From positions 10,806,783-10,870,782 of the forward strand of contig NC_062980.1 in the NCBI RefSeq assembly GCF_023078275.1: a DNA stretch of 64,000 nt, in the 5' to 3' direction. Origin of the DNA: Leguminivora glycinivorella. Its lineage: Eukaryota > Arthropoda > Insecta > Lepidoptera > Tortricidae. Position 1 is the stretch's first letter. The number at the start of each line of letters is the position of its first letter. Of this stretch, positions 35,075 to 46,263 are shown in pieces. Position numbers and translations under genes: made by a program. The notes under the pieces are model-generated. The model was given only the letters and a program-made list of their open reading frames with translations, made no database searches and was not told the DNA's origin.

Positions 35075-35452
35075 GATAAAGATTTAAATGTCTCAAACCT
35101 TATGGTTCATTCGGTTGTTTAATATGGCTCCCTGCTAACTTATTCTGAAAATCCTTTTATAGTTTATTCCTATGTTAAACAAGAAACAACTAATGTTTAA
35201 TAAATAAAACTTGGACACCAACACACTTCAATAATTCATAAGAATATTTCAAAGTCGTTTATTGACACGGTGCAGACTTAATACATATTTTATAAACCTT
35301 TACCTTATAAAATAAAGTGATATCGCTGATGCAAATGTTACGGGACTATTGAAAATTATTCAACTCACTGGACACAAATCGATTCAGCAGATGCTTAATG
35401 ACCTCTGATATTGATAATTTGCAGCACCTAGCTACATCAAAACAAGCTTATA

Positions 35453-35850
35453 ATAGTTATTTGTTATACAAGGGGGCAAAGTTGTATTTTAACGCCGAGT
35501 GTGGAATTGAAAAACGAGCAAGTGAAAGGATTTTATAGTTGAACTGAACTTACGAGTTTTTCAACACACGAGAAGTAAAATACATTTGCACCCGAGTGTA
35601 ACACAAAACTTTTCGCCTCACTATAGCGAGGAAACTACAACGCAAAAAAATGCGTTTATCACTGCTTCCAGTAGTTCCACAGGTGGTAAATCATCTTTTT
35701 TAGTAGATTCACCTACTTTTATCAATTTTAAAGCAGTTAATTTGATTATATTCAAGGTCAAATTACTTTACCCACTAGTGGATAAAATGCGTTTTTACCC
35801 GCTGGTATTAAAGGACAAAACACGTGTTTCCGAGCTAGTGAGGAGAAAAA
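35453..35850. repeat. CG-dotted dispersed repeat, copy 2
   Basis: Near-identical to 33491-33907 outside a deletion of the internal inverted segment and two small insertions (near 35695 and 35740). Same orientation as copy 1. The hAT element lies between the copies. Confidence 0.9.
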
Positions 35851-37302
35851 TTAATTTCCAAGAACACTGTTAAAGTGGCTAAAAAAAGACTCGTTTGTCC
35901 TCGGATAATAAGATCGAGCCGCCATCAGAATAATGGGTAATTTGTTTCGAATAAAAAAAACTGTAAATGGGCCTTAACGCTATAATAAAAACAGAGATAT
36001 GGGCCCTGGTGGGTCGGATCGAGAAATGAATTTAGATTACAGGTTAACGCCGACTAAGTGTGGGTTCGTTTCACCTGTGCTTGAAAAAAACGTTGTGTTT
36101 CGTCCACACTCGTCTACCCCCATCATTAGAGGCGCTAGCGCCCGCGTCTTTTGCGTTTTCGTAAGTTCACTTCTCTCGATTTGGTAACATTTACATTTTA
36201 CACGTTCAAAATAATGAAGAACATCATTAATTTATTAGTAAAAGATTCTTGTACTCGTATCTGGATACTCTTAAGCTTTTAAAATACCTACTTAATTGCT
36301 TAATGGTCTTCTTCAATAGTGTTTTTCCGACTCAATCTTCTCCACGTTTCGTATCTCGAGTTGAAAAATCGTTATCTTCTATGTCCGCTTTCACGGCATA
36401 TCTCCTTATTAAGTACATAATATACTCCTACATGTGCATAATAGAGGGATGAAGTTTCGTTGATCGGTATAAATATTGAACCAGCGTGGCGCTGGTCTAA
36501 AAACAGCCGAGCGGTCGACTGCGCCTTTTCAGCCTGTCACAGACTGTCGCCGGCGACAAGTCAACAAGCCATTTTGGGCCGCATGTCATCCTACCGAGTA
36601 CCGGTTTTTTTACAGTTTTTGTAAGTACGTATAAGTTCGATCGTCGTATTTTTTATTAGTCCCCAAATATGCTTCTGATTCAAATGAGAGCTTAAAGTGC
36701 AAATACGTGTTGTGTTGTTGTGCGGCGGAATGTTGCTTGGTTTAAACGTTATTGCTAATAAATGCTTTTGATTTTTAATTAATTGGAAACACGAGAGCAT
36801 AACTAGGTTGTGTTTATCTTTGATACTAAAAATCACTTTTTAGCAACATACAATGTGTAAAAATGTTTATCACGTATTCATATACAAGTGATTAAAGTAA
36901 AAGTTTAAAATATATGACTGCTATATTAAACATGAACGACTGTTACCCGTTATTCCCATCTATTTGCTACTTTCTTATTCGCAGCATAGTGAGGGTGCTC
37001 TAACAAGTACACTAATTTTTCGCAGAGTTTGTATGTTAATGTATGCTAAACAAGCTTCTTTGTTTACTCCGCCTGTAAATCGGTAGTGTTGTGACTTTTT
37101 ATTTCTCAACCTTCCATAGCTAGGTTACCTATGAGTATCAGCGTTATTTAAATAAGTGCTAAATTTCAGTATTTGACGGACAGTCAGAAAAATATTTAAA
37201 AAAATCGTCCTTGCAGCTTTATATGCACTATATTTTACGAGTTGTTCTAATAATTAGAGGTAAGGTATTAATTTCTTTGACACCAAATACTCTGTGCTTA
37301 GT
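35851..37302. other. Non-coding stretch, weak promoter-like spot
   Basis: No gene called. A TATA-box word TATAAATAT at 36468-36476 is followed by a GC-richer 110 bases, an ATG at 36583 and a GTAAGT donor word at 36621. This could be a promoter and first exon but is unsupported by any protein match. Confidence 0.4.
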
Positions 37303-37393
37303 ACATGGCGTGAAATATTTGATAAGTCAGTCGTTTCGCCGAAAAATTAGACATACAAAAGAAACATAGGACTTATCAAATTTTTCACGCCAT
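37303..37393. mobile_element. Short palindromic MITE (ATGGCGTGAAA ends)
   Basis: ATGGCGTGAAATATTTGATAAGTC at the left is mirrored by GACTTATCAAATTTTTCACGCCAT at the right with two mismatches. It has a 42-bp centre and no coding content. Confidence 0.7.
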
Positions 37394-38189
37394 CTACGTA
37401 ACTGTATGTAAGATATTTGAATGTAAAAATAAACGTTCAACACATACACAGTAGGCGAGTTATACATAATTTAGTAAATATGGTCGTTTAAATTTCAGAA
37501 TCAGGCCGCGAGGCCGTGTCTAAATACGAGCCCACGCGCGCCTGACCCATGATGAATAATTCCTGTCCTCCACGGAAGCTTCTCCGTGTAATTAGATTTA
37601 TCACGCATTTTATAACTACCTAATGCGATTATAATTCAGTTTTGATCGCACTAGTCCAGTTTTTATTACATTCTCCACTCGATCCAATTACACTTCGAGA
37701 TCCATGAATAATTCCATTACAAAAACGAAACGTCTAACATTTATTTTCTTACAAATCCTGTGACATCTCTTCTGGAAATATTGCCAATTATCTAGGCGAC
37801 GAATAAGCGATGGAACTGCCTAAAATTGCCCGGCACTGTATAAAAAGCCGGCGAATAAAATTCTCGTTAAAATCACTCGCTACTCGACCCTGAATAAAAA
37901 AAAGTTTTGAACGCCCTCTTTATGTCTAAAAAAACAGGAAGTGAACCGTATTTAATTTTAATCGTTACAAGCCCGGCAGGCTTTTTTCATCTTCTGAATT
38001 AATTTTAATTCTACTTAACATAATAAAATAAAGAACTGAGCCGAGTGGAAAAGTGAAGGATTAATCTCAATTCAAGATAAGTGCAAAGTGCTACATAAAT
38101 GTTAACGATCCTAAAGCTAGCTCAAGCACAGCATTTATAATATTAATAGGTGCACTGACTTTAGAACCACCGACTCAACAACAAAAGTA
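37394..38189. other. Non-coding stretch, nothing recognised
   Basis: Contains a strong TATA-type word TATAAAAAG at 37839-37847 but no following exon that can be defended. Confidence 0.45.
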
Positions 38190-38345
38190 TGTTAGTAAAC
38201 AAATAAATAAATAAATAAAAATAAAACGTTTATTCAGAACGTAAAGCTTAAACCTATTACAAATCTTCTGCCAAACCACTTTGTGGTTTGTTGGCAGACG
38301 AGTGGTATACTACTTCGTCCTCGTTCACTTGTACGTAGTTACAGA
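38190..38345 (-). mobile_element. 3' end of a retroposon, minus strand
   Basis: On the minus strand, a hairpin AAACCACAAAGTGGTTT-like sequence (38274-38290) leads through CTGAATAAACGTTTTATTTT to an (ATTT)n tail (38201-38225 on the plus strand). This is the pattern of a LINE/SINE 3' terminus. There is no coding part. Confidence 0.5.
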
Positions 38346-38953
38346 TACTCGGCTATTGCTTTCTATAACAAAAAACTGTTCTTGCCTAAACTTCCCGCAT
38401 GGGAACCGATGTAAAACGAATATTTTGTCACGGTTTTGACATCGTTACCTCTGTAACAATAACCGCTCAGTTTTTGTGAGCGATCCCAGACAAAAACTAA
38501 TAGCGCGGTAACCGAACAAAGGCTGATGTGGAAAGGATTGATGCTATCCGACGTTTAGTTTACGAGAGTAATGAGACACTTTATTGTTAACAAAATGAAT
38601 CTAACCAAGCCACTATCTTCAAGCCATTCCACGGAATAAAGGAATATTGTCTCCTTCCATACTCTATCTACATTACTTCTGCAAAAATAACAAAATAGTA
38701 TTCACATAAGATGCCACAACTCGATAAGCCACGGCGGACTGCATAGAATGAGGCACTTTAGCCGTTGTACTTACCTTTGTTATCTGTGTTTGAGCAAATG
38801 CAATCATACGACACGGGGTTAGGATTGGTTTTGTATGTTTTTTAAGAAGTACCACAAAGGTCCTGATTTGTGATCGCGATAACCATGCGAATGATGCTCT
38901 CGGCAGCGCAAGGACACAGTACCTCTAGAAATAAAACTACACATTACAGGGTA
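38346..38953. other. Non-coding stretch, nothing recognised
   Basis: No repeats or conserved frames recognised. Confidence 0.5.
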
Positions 38954-39091
38954 CCTAGCCAACGCCTCAATCACTTACGCTTCGTAACCGTATCGTAGCT
39001 AGCTCTCCCTATCGCTCTTATTTAGTGGCGCGACAGAGCCAGACTGCGTTTCGATTGCCACATATCGTCAATGATTATCACTTCGGCTAGG
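38954..39091. mobile_element. Small MITE with CCTAGCC ends
   Basis: Begins CCTAGCCAACGC and ends CACTTCGGCTAGG, giving short inverted ends. The interior includes TAGCTAGCTCTCCCTATCGC and GGCGCGACAGAGCCAGACTG, which I recall from lepidopteran interspersed repeats. Memory-based, hence modest confidence. Confidence 0.5.
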
Positions 39092-40505
39092 CCGGCTGGT
39101 ACAGATAAGACCACTCCGCATGCAGCGGCTAGTTATTTTGATAACTCCTGTACGTCCGCAACTAGGTGTAATACGTTCTGTTTCGATGCTTATCTAAGCT
39201 AATAATTTATTTTAAAACGTGCTTTATCACCCATGCAACCGCCAGAGAAACTGTTATTTTATATGTTTTTACGTTTTTTTAGATCTTTAACTAACATTCA
39301 ATTTGTAGCTACAACGTCTACGAGCATAATATATCTTAGTTGCTTTATAGATAAGCGCGTACCCATTTACTTATACAATATTCAAATTTACCAAGTAAAG
39401 TTTTGCCGTATCACATTGTGGATCATATACCTATTCTAAAATATCTTTAAGACATGTTTTCATATTTTAATTATTCAAATATTATGATCGACAAACTTTT
39501 CTAAATCTTGCTGTTATTTAATAAAGGTATCAAGTGCATTTGATTTGGTTTAAAACGGCGTCAGGTCGGGGTTTCTCATTACATATTTATAAGTTCTTAT
39601 ATGGAGTTAAATCGATGTAAGAATTTTGTATTCAGGCGAGCCGCGGGGCGAACGTACCGGTAATCGTGTCACGTACTGCCATATTAGACAAGTTTTCAAT
39701 GAATTTTAATGTTAGTCAAGACTCAAGACAAGACGTCCATCGGACACGAATCACGACTATTGAATGTGTTCGGCCCGCGTTGATTGATTGTATGCATTCG
39801 CCATCTTGCCTTGTATGACCTGAATTGGTATCCAATAAGTTTGAATAATGTACTCCTATGAATTTTAATGGCATGACTATAAATTTATACCTTTATTTTA
39901 TTCAAAATAAAGTACCTTATTTAAACTACCGCTAGCGCTATCTTAATATCAACCGTCTGCCGACTACTTTATTATACCGAGTATAAACTAATTGAGTTAG
40001 ATAGTAGATACCTAAACGAGTATTTATTTGATGATATACCTAGTTAATGCAGTTTAAAACTCAATATAACCGAGACAGCATCAATTGGATAAGTCAGAAA
40101 AAGAACCTGCGAAGTTCAATCGTTCCAAACTTGAATGAACTCAACACGAACATCGAAAAGTCGTTGTTTTCCAAAACTGAGAAACAAGACATCCAGTCTG
40201 CAGCGACAAAAGTAATACCTAAGTATGTTACAAACTTTGTAATTTTAGTTTGTCGAGTTTTCCAGAAGTTATAAGTTACCAGAGCTAGATGGTACAGCTT
40301 ATAGTTTTTGTAAGTTGAAAATGAAGTGCTTAGAACACTTATACTTTGAAGTTTATTTGTGAATAGTAAGAGTCCGCCGAAAGCTCGGTTCTTCATACAA
40401 AAGTAGTACCTAAGGCACTTAGATTGTTCTGAAGAATTGTACTTGCAATGGGAATTACTCAGAATTGTTCTGAATTAGAATTGTAGCTTGCAATACTATA
40501 CTTAT
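39092..40505. other. Non-coding stretch, nothing recognised
   Basis: AT-rich. The overlapping frames at 40047-40274 (plus) and 40094-40396 (minus) are opposite readings of the same DNA without family motifs. Confidence 0.5.
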
Positions 40506-40737
40506 GACGACCGGTCTGGCCTATGTACTCCTGCTAAGCCGCGGTCCCGGGTTCGAGGATCCTGTAAGGGCTTTATTTGTGTGATGAGCCAGATATTTGT
40601 TCCTGAGTCATGGATGTTTTCTATGTTATAAGTTTGTATATTATATGTATCGTTGTCTGAATACCCACAACACAAGCCTTCTTGAGCTTATGACTAACAA
40701 AGTTAAATATTTATTTATTTATTATTATTTATTTATA
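40506..40737 (+). mobile_element. tRNA-headed SINE (family S1), decayed
   Basis: A decayed polymerase III promoter: A-box-like GGTCTGGCCTATG and B-box-like GGGTTCGAGGATCC. The body follows (TATTTGTGTGATGAGC, GTTCCTGAGTCATGGATG, CACAAGCCTTCTTGAGCTTA) with a TTTA-rich tail. It aligns throughout with 44551-44792. Confidence 0.8.
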
Positions 40738-41476
40738 AAGTTAACAAAATATAGCGAATTAAAGCTCCTCCTTTTTCTATTTCGCTTTTAGCTGGGACTA
40801 TGCATTAATTACAGGTTAAAATACCTATGCCTCATAATACTGTGTGTGCAATTTTGTATTATAATCGAACATATAGTTTTAAAATCGCGAACCATGTTTC
40901 GTTTTTATGCCAATGTGTTATCGACCAAGATTATTGCGGGTTCCTAAATTGTGCTTATTGAATATAAAACTTGTATTTATTTTCTTTGAGAATATTAAAA
41001 GCCGTGGTTTATAGTTAGAAATACTGATGTTTATCATTCCTACAATCTGGGCGCCGCAAGAAACATTAAACCGGCTACCTTCTTGGAACCGCTCTAATTC
41101 TTTGAATTTAAATACTTGACAAATTGGCATTTGCTAATTCATTTACTAAAATGCCAAATATGTTTACAATGTAATTGGTAGGGCTGACGCACGATAAAAT
41201 ATGTTTTTACAAAAATAATATTAAAATAAGAACGTTTGATTATAGATTTATTGATATGGCTAGATTATTGATTTGTGATAAAGTATCATTGTCGCTTAAC
41301 CCATCTTATGCTTATGCACGGATCCGTGCGAAAAATTGGGTCATGTTTTTGCATTTTTGTCCGAAATAATATTTTTTGCTCTACATGGCATAGCCGAACC
41401 CACGATTTTTGACGCATCCGCACAAGCCGGGAGTTAAACATAAGAACGCTATAAATGTTGGCATCCGTTTGCTTGT
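40738..41476. other. Non-coding stretch, nothing recognised
   Basis: No repeat or conserved frame recognised. Confidence 0.5.
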
Positions 41477-41610
41477 TGGGTGGACGACATCTGAAAAATT
41501 GCGAATCACAATCACAACTGGATGAGACTAGGTCAAGGTCGGGACAAGTGGCGTATAGAAGAGGCCTATGCTCAGCAATGGGCGATAAAGGGATGATATG
41601 ATGATGATGG
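41477..41610 (+). pseudogene. C-terminal remnant of a non-LTR retrotransposon ORF2
   Basis: Allowing one frame change, this reads W-V-D-D-I, then N-W-M-R-L-G-Q-D-R-D-K-W-R-I-E-E-A-Y-A-Q-Q-W-A-I-K-G and a stop, followed by a GATGATGATG tail. W-x-D-D-I ... W-M-R ... D-R-x-x-W ... E-A-Y-x-Q-Q-W is the ending of a common insect LINE polymerase. The RT domain is absent, so this is a 5'-truncated insertion. It shares its ending with 26763-26900 and 31881-31984. Confidence 0.8.
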
Positions 41611-42107
41611 ACGTGTTATTCATATGAATCCTTATGATAAGCGGCACTTGGTGCCTTTTACTTCATGAGAACGTCACGTAAATCTAACTATACTCTCATA
41701 TGACATACTCGCAGATGTAATTCTGATTGGACCTTTCCGCCAATCAAGACATATTTGTATCGTTTTCAACAAGATGCATAATACAACAAAGAACATTTAT
41801 ATTTTAGTGGCATATTGTTCCGAGTGCGCCCCATTCCCATTGTTTGGATGTAAACAGTAGGAAAACTTTACATGTGTGTTGCAAGTTCAGGGCTATCAAC
41901 ATCAACTCGGTAAATTTATAATTTATAAATATTGTGCGTGGTTTTCCAGAGTTTCGGTTTATTTGTAATGGTGTTTTAAGTATGAATGTTTTGTGTTTAC
42001 AGGTAAATAGCAGCATATTTACTTTTCGGCTGTCTGCGATGTGTAAATACCAAGTAAGATCTTATATGTTATTAAAGATACAGGTCGTTGTTCATTTTGT
42101 ACTAGAC
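41611..42107. other. Non-coding stretch, nothing recognised
   Basis: Featureless sequence between a LINE end and a MITE. Confidence 0.5.
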
Positions 42108-42360
42108 TACACTGAGCGAAATTTGCATTGTGAATTTAACAAGTTCGACTTGTTGCGGTTTATCCGTTTGAATCAGCCAAACGTATGTTTAAAACAATAT
42201 GTGTCAGGTTGTTTTTATAAAATCGACTTGTTGATTCAAATATATTGCCGATTCAAATGACAAGTAGCTTGTTGTTTGAACCAAAGAGCACGTAGGCGCT
42301 ATTTTAACCAAAAAACTTGTTGAACGAACATGAAAACTGGTTGTATTTTCTCTCTGTGTA
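42108..42360. mobile_element. TA-flanked MITE, copy 2
   Basis: The element is 42110-42358 between TA dinucleotides, with ends CACTGAGCGAAA and TTTCTCTCTGTG. It matches the copy nested in the DIRS element (5266-5496) almost base for base, except for a 16-base insertion near 42240-42255 that repeats GATTCAAAT. Confidence 0.9.
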
Positions 42361-43762
42361 AGCGCACTTTGCAGATGAATTTATAGAGAATAAGATAAAG
42401 AATTTTAGGAAACTTCGTCTCGAATCATTTCTTAATAAATACTTAAGTAAACCAACGAAATTTAGGTTTATAAAAGTAAATAATAAACGTCACTGCAGCT
42501 TACAGTAGCGTTCGCCAACATTTTTACAAGAAAATGAGTATCAATGGCAATAAGATCGTGTACCTATACCACAGCCTTTCCATTCCTACATAGATTTTGA
42601 ATGTTGGTTTGTAAATATGTTTGTCATCTCAATATTAACATTTACACTAAACCAGAAAATGCCAGCCCTTTCCCACATTCGTGTGCACGCACAAATACAC
42701 ACACACGCTCCCACTAATTTCGCTTTCGGCGACTCCGTCGTTTAACATTTCGGACGCGCGGCGAGTTTTAATTTGTGATCAATTATGCGCGAGCGCTGTT
42801 ATTTATACTTGTTTTATTTTATTTATTTTCTCACAGCGCTTGTGGGTGGTCCGGTCACGATTTTCGGGATGCCATGCTCACCGACATGGGGAATTCAATG
42901 TTTTTGCCGTTTGTTGGGTTAATCACTTTAATCAGTTCGTTTTGCACGAATAGTTCAGATTTCGTCAAAATTAAATGTGATGTTAATGGATGTGATCTTA
43001 ATTCCATTGATTTAATTGTTTGATTAATGTTAATTTTATATCTGAAGAATACCTATTGAAAGCCTTTTGTATGTCTTATATTAACTCAATTCAACGCCAC
43101 GCCATGAGATTGGTAAAAGCTATGTAGGTAAGTACACTAGTTCATTACCCAAGACTGAATCCTAGAGTCTAGACGACCTGTTAAGAGATAGTACCTTACC
43201 TTTGTTAATATTATTATTGCCTAGCTTGGGACTGGGTAAGATAAAATAAATCTGTTTAAGTTAGTCCCCTAAATTAAAACATATTATCCAATTGAATTAA
43301 TTATGTTGAATGTTTATGGTGGTTATAATAATGACTAAGCAATAACATATTGTATAAATGACTACACAGTAATACCTAATTAAGATTATTTGCAACCAAA
43401 AAACTTTTTTTCGAAACATGGTGTATAATTTTGGTCGCGATACAGTATCAGTGTCATTTTGTAAAGATATTGCTATTTATTTTACTTAGTATTTAATATA
43501 GCTGACCTAAATATTTTATGTTTTATTGTATAAAGGAATATTATGGATTTTGCGACAAAATATTTGCCAAACAGGACTCGCGGGAAAGGTCTTTGTTTCC
43601 GTCAATTTCTAAACTTTAAATAAATAGATCTTCATTTGTAAAGTCTCAAATATTCTTAAGAGCCTACCTAGTTCCGAGATGCCTGGAAAATATAGAGATC
43701 ATTTGGGATAATGAAAGTACCGTACTTTAGGCTGTACATGAAAGGGAAAATGCCCTTAATGG
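42361..43762. other. Non-coding stretch, nothing recognised
   Basis: A frame at 42775-43023 starts with GTG, has a hydrophobic N-terminus and follows a TTTTCTCACAG acceptor-like word at its 5' part, but has no domain. No gene is called. Confidence 0.45.
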
Positions 43763-43943
43763 AAAAATAAAAACCAGCCCCCACTTTACATGTAGGGGGT
43801 ACCCTAATAAAACATTTTTTTCCATTTTTTATTTTTGCACTTTGTTGGCGTGATTAATATACATATTGGTACCAAATTTCAGCTTTCTAGTGCTTACGGT
43901 TACTGAGATTATCCGGAAAAGTTGACTACGGAACCCTAAAAAC
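43763..43943 (+). repeat. GGTTCCGTA repeat family, copy 3 (3' part, internally deleted)
   Basis: Retains AGCCCCCACTTTACATGTAG through TTACTGAGATTATCCG, then jumps to GTTGACTACGGAACCCTAAA. The tandem GGAC block and the GACATGGCGAAACTATA block present in copies 1 and 2 are missing. Confidence 0.88.
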
Positions 43944-44017
43944 GGAATCCTTACCATTACAACTGGCTTATAAATTAATTTCGAAGGTTTAAACTTTTTA
44001 TACGTGTATCTATGTAT

Positions 44018-44451
44018 ATTGGCATTAGGGTGGTCCAAAAAAAATTGTTTTATTGTGAGAGCTCCACATGGTTATTTCTACACGAAAACTTATTAAAATC
44101 ATGTCAACCAATTTTGAGAACAATCAGACTTTATTTAGAGGTCGCTCAAAATAAAGCAATAATGCCATACTGAAATGTATGAAATGAACTTGACTAAAGA
44201 AAAAATCTTACATGGAGGTATTTTAATGGTTTAATTATATTTTTCCCTATTTCATTAGAGCTAAATAAAACATGAACCGGGCAGTTTGCAATGTTTTAAT
44301 TATTTCGGTTTTTATTTTATTATAGGAGATATCCAATTTTAAATGTATCTTGAGCGACCTGTAAATAATGAGCAAATGGGTTAAAATTTGGAGAAAGGAT
44401 TAGTCATATTTATTTTACTTCCATACAAATGTGGACCACCCTAATTGGCAA
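44018..44451. mobile_element. hAT-type non-autonomous element (TAGGGTGGTCC ends)
   Basis: ATTGGCAT (44018-44025) and ATTGGCAA (44444-44451) give a 7/8 matching duplication around TAGGGTGGTCCA ... TGGACCACCCTA (44026-44443). The 418-bp interior is AT-rich and non-coding. The 8-bp duplication and TAGGG end fit hAT. Confidence 0.8.
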
Positions 44452-44550
44452 CGTGCGTGATAGAGTGGCGCTGATTGTCATATTATGGATATGTCCAACT
44501 TTAATGCTAGCGGTAGCCGGAAGTAAATTGACATCAACATTATAATTTTT

Positions 44551-44792
44551 GACGACTTGGTTTGGCCTAGTCGGTAGTGACCCTGCCTGCTACGCCGCGG
44601 TCCCGGTTTCGAATCCCGGTAAGAGCATTTATTTGTGTGATGAGCACAGATATTTGTTCCTGAGTCATGGATGTGTTCTATGTATATAAGTATCTGTATA
44701 TTATATATATCGTTGTCTGAGTACCCATAATACAAGCCTTCTTAAGCTTACCGTGGGACTCAGTCAATCTGTGTAAGAATGTCCTATAATGT
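44551..44792 (+). mobile_element. tRNA-headed SINE (family S1), best copy
   Basis: A-box TTGGCCTAGTCGGTAGTG and B-box GGTTTCGAATCCCGG lie about 40 bases apart. The family body follows (GTTCCTGAGTCATGGATG, CGTTGTCTGAGTACCCAT, CTTACCGTGGGACTCAGTCA, AAGAATGTCCTATAATG). The head does not fold as a complete tRNA, so it is a SINE promoter and not a tRNA gene. Confidence 0.85.
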
Positions 44793-44814
44793 AATTTAAT
44801 ATAGAAAAGCCGAT

Positions 44815-45035
44815 AAAATGAGGCATTTTACGTGGCTCATGAGAGCCCGGGGTCCACTTTAGCAACTAGTCGCAGGATTTGGCGTAGATACTAGTTGTTA
44901 TTTCTACGAAAGCGACTGCCATGCCATCTGACCTTACCAGCCAGAGGGCAAACTTAGCCCTATTAGGATTCAATCTGTTTTCTTTGCCGAAAATCGACAG
45001 GAAAATATTAAATCACATTTCGTACATAAGTTCCA
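44815..45035 (+). repeat. Interspersed repeat (GCGACTGCCAT family), copy 1
   Basis: Contains GAGCCCGGGGTCCACTTT, GGATTTGGCGTAGATACTAG, AAGCGACTGCCATG, CATCTGACCTTACCAGCCAG, CCCTATTAGGATTCAATCTG and TTTCGTACATAAGTTCC. Segments in the same order recur at 50268-50470. I recognise it as a lepidopteran interspersed repeat; class not certain. Confidence 0.7.
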
Positions 45036-45799
45036 AAAGCTATAAATGTGTACTATTTAATTAGTAAAAATATTTAGGTAGGTATCTTGAATTTATGCGG
45101 AAGGATGAGTGTCGTAAAAACTTAGATTGGATTTTAATTCATTTCACGACTATTCCGTTTCCGACTTCCGTACATACTCAAAGTCGACGATGAATACAAG
45201 TTTAATAATCGCGCCTAACCTGTCTCAAGTACAAAGTCTGTCTGTCCATCCATCTTTAGTGTACTCTACTATACATACTTTGTAAAGATATTCAACTTGC
45301 CTTTGCCTTTTCGAGCGTAGACTGGACGGGCGCATTAAATGCCAGAGGCTCCGGGTGTCCAGAGTAGTCTGAAATAAAGCAAAAACTGATGTTCAGTGTA
45401 AATCAATCGACGTCGTATTATGCCCCATATACGAATAAAAAGTAACCGTTATTATAGAATTTAAAGTCTGGCAAAAACGAAAAGAAATCAAAAAGTGGAA
45501 ACATTGTAGTGGTGTCCCTTTCAAATCGATATGTGCAAGGAAACGGGACGATAACATGATGTTGCGATTTATACTCTTTTTTGCCAAGGCTGTATTGTAG
45601 TAAGTTGAGTCTACCCGTGACCACGGACGTAATGTCATGTCCGAAACGTCGGGTTAAATATAAACGTAAGTTTTACGCGATTAATTTAATAATATGAGTG
45701 AAGATCGTGTTAGTTTAAATCAATATATTGTAGTAAGTACTTAATAAATTATCAAGGAAAGATTTTTCTTATCTATTAAAATTCAAGTATTGAACATAT
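45036..45799. other. Non-coding stretch with a repeat-like end
   Basis: 45604-45670 (CCACGGACGTAATGTCATGT, CCGAAACGTCGGGTTAAA) resembles a retroelement terminal repeat with a stem GGAC/GTCC followed by GAAAC. The strand folding does not complete a ribozyme. The two overlapping minus frames at 45393-45638 are not genes. Confidence 0.45.
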
Positions 45800-45890
45800 A
45801 TGTCGTTGTTTGAGTACCCACAACATAAGCTATGTTCAGTTTACTGTGGGACTCAGCCAATTTGTGTAAGAATATCCTAAGTCCTATAAT
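45800..45890 (+). mobile_element. SINE 3' fragment (family S1)
   Basis: TGTCGTTGTTTGAGTACCCA, TTACTGTGGGACTCAGCCAA and TTGTGTAAGAATATCC match the 3' half of 44551-44792. The head is missing. Confidence 0.8.
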
Positions 45891-46263
45891 AATACTTAAA
45901 TAATGTCATCGTAGCGAGTAACCGAGTATTAGAGCATCTAGTATCTGTCTATCTACAGTAGGTATAACATAATAAAAAGTTAAACTAGGTAACAACACGC
46001 AAACGAAAAAATACAGAACTTTTCATTTACGCTCGAATGCTGACTGCATTTCCCCGCAGATAACAGAAATTACTCTAATTGGGTTCACGTTCGATCGCAG
46101 CCGGTTAGTGGTATACCGAACTACTGTCCCAAACTCGTATCTCTCAAAACACTTTCAAACATCGACTTTATATCGAAGGCTTAGGTTTGTATTCTGTGCA
46201 TAAAAGTATGAAAAGGCAAGTCAATGTGTGCCCAGTAAGTTAGATCTAATTGAGCAGCTAATT
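45891..46263. other. Non-coding stretch, nothing recognised
   Basis: No repeat or conserved frame recognised. Confidence 0.5.

Noticed and set aside
37839..37847. TATAAAAAG core promoter
   Set aside because: A strong TATA word alone is expected by chance in AT-rich DNA; no downstream exon or initiator could be defended.
42775..43023. 82-codon frame with a signal-peptide-like start
   Set aside because: Begins with GTG rather than ATG; no family match and no cleavage-site context.
45604..45670. Second hammerhead candidate (GGAC...GTCC then GAAAC)
   Set aside because: The CTGATGA core is not present (reads GTGACCA) and the flanking ACCCG/CGGGT pairing does not fit hammerhead topology.
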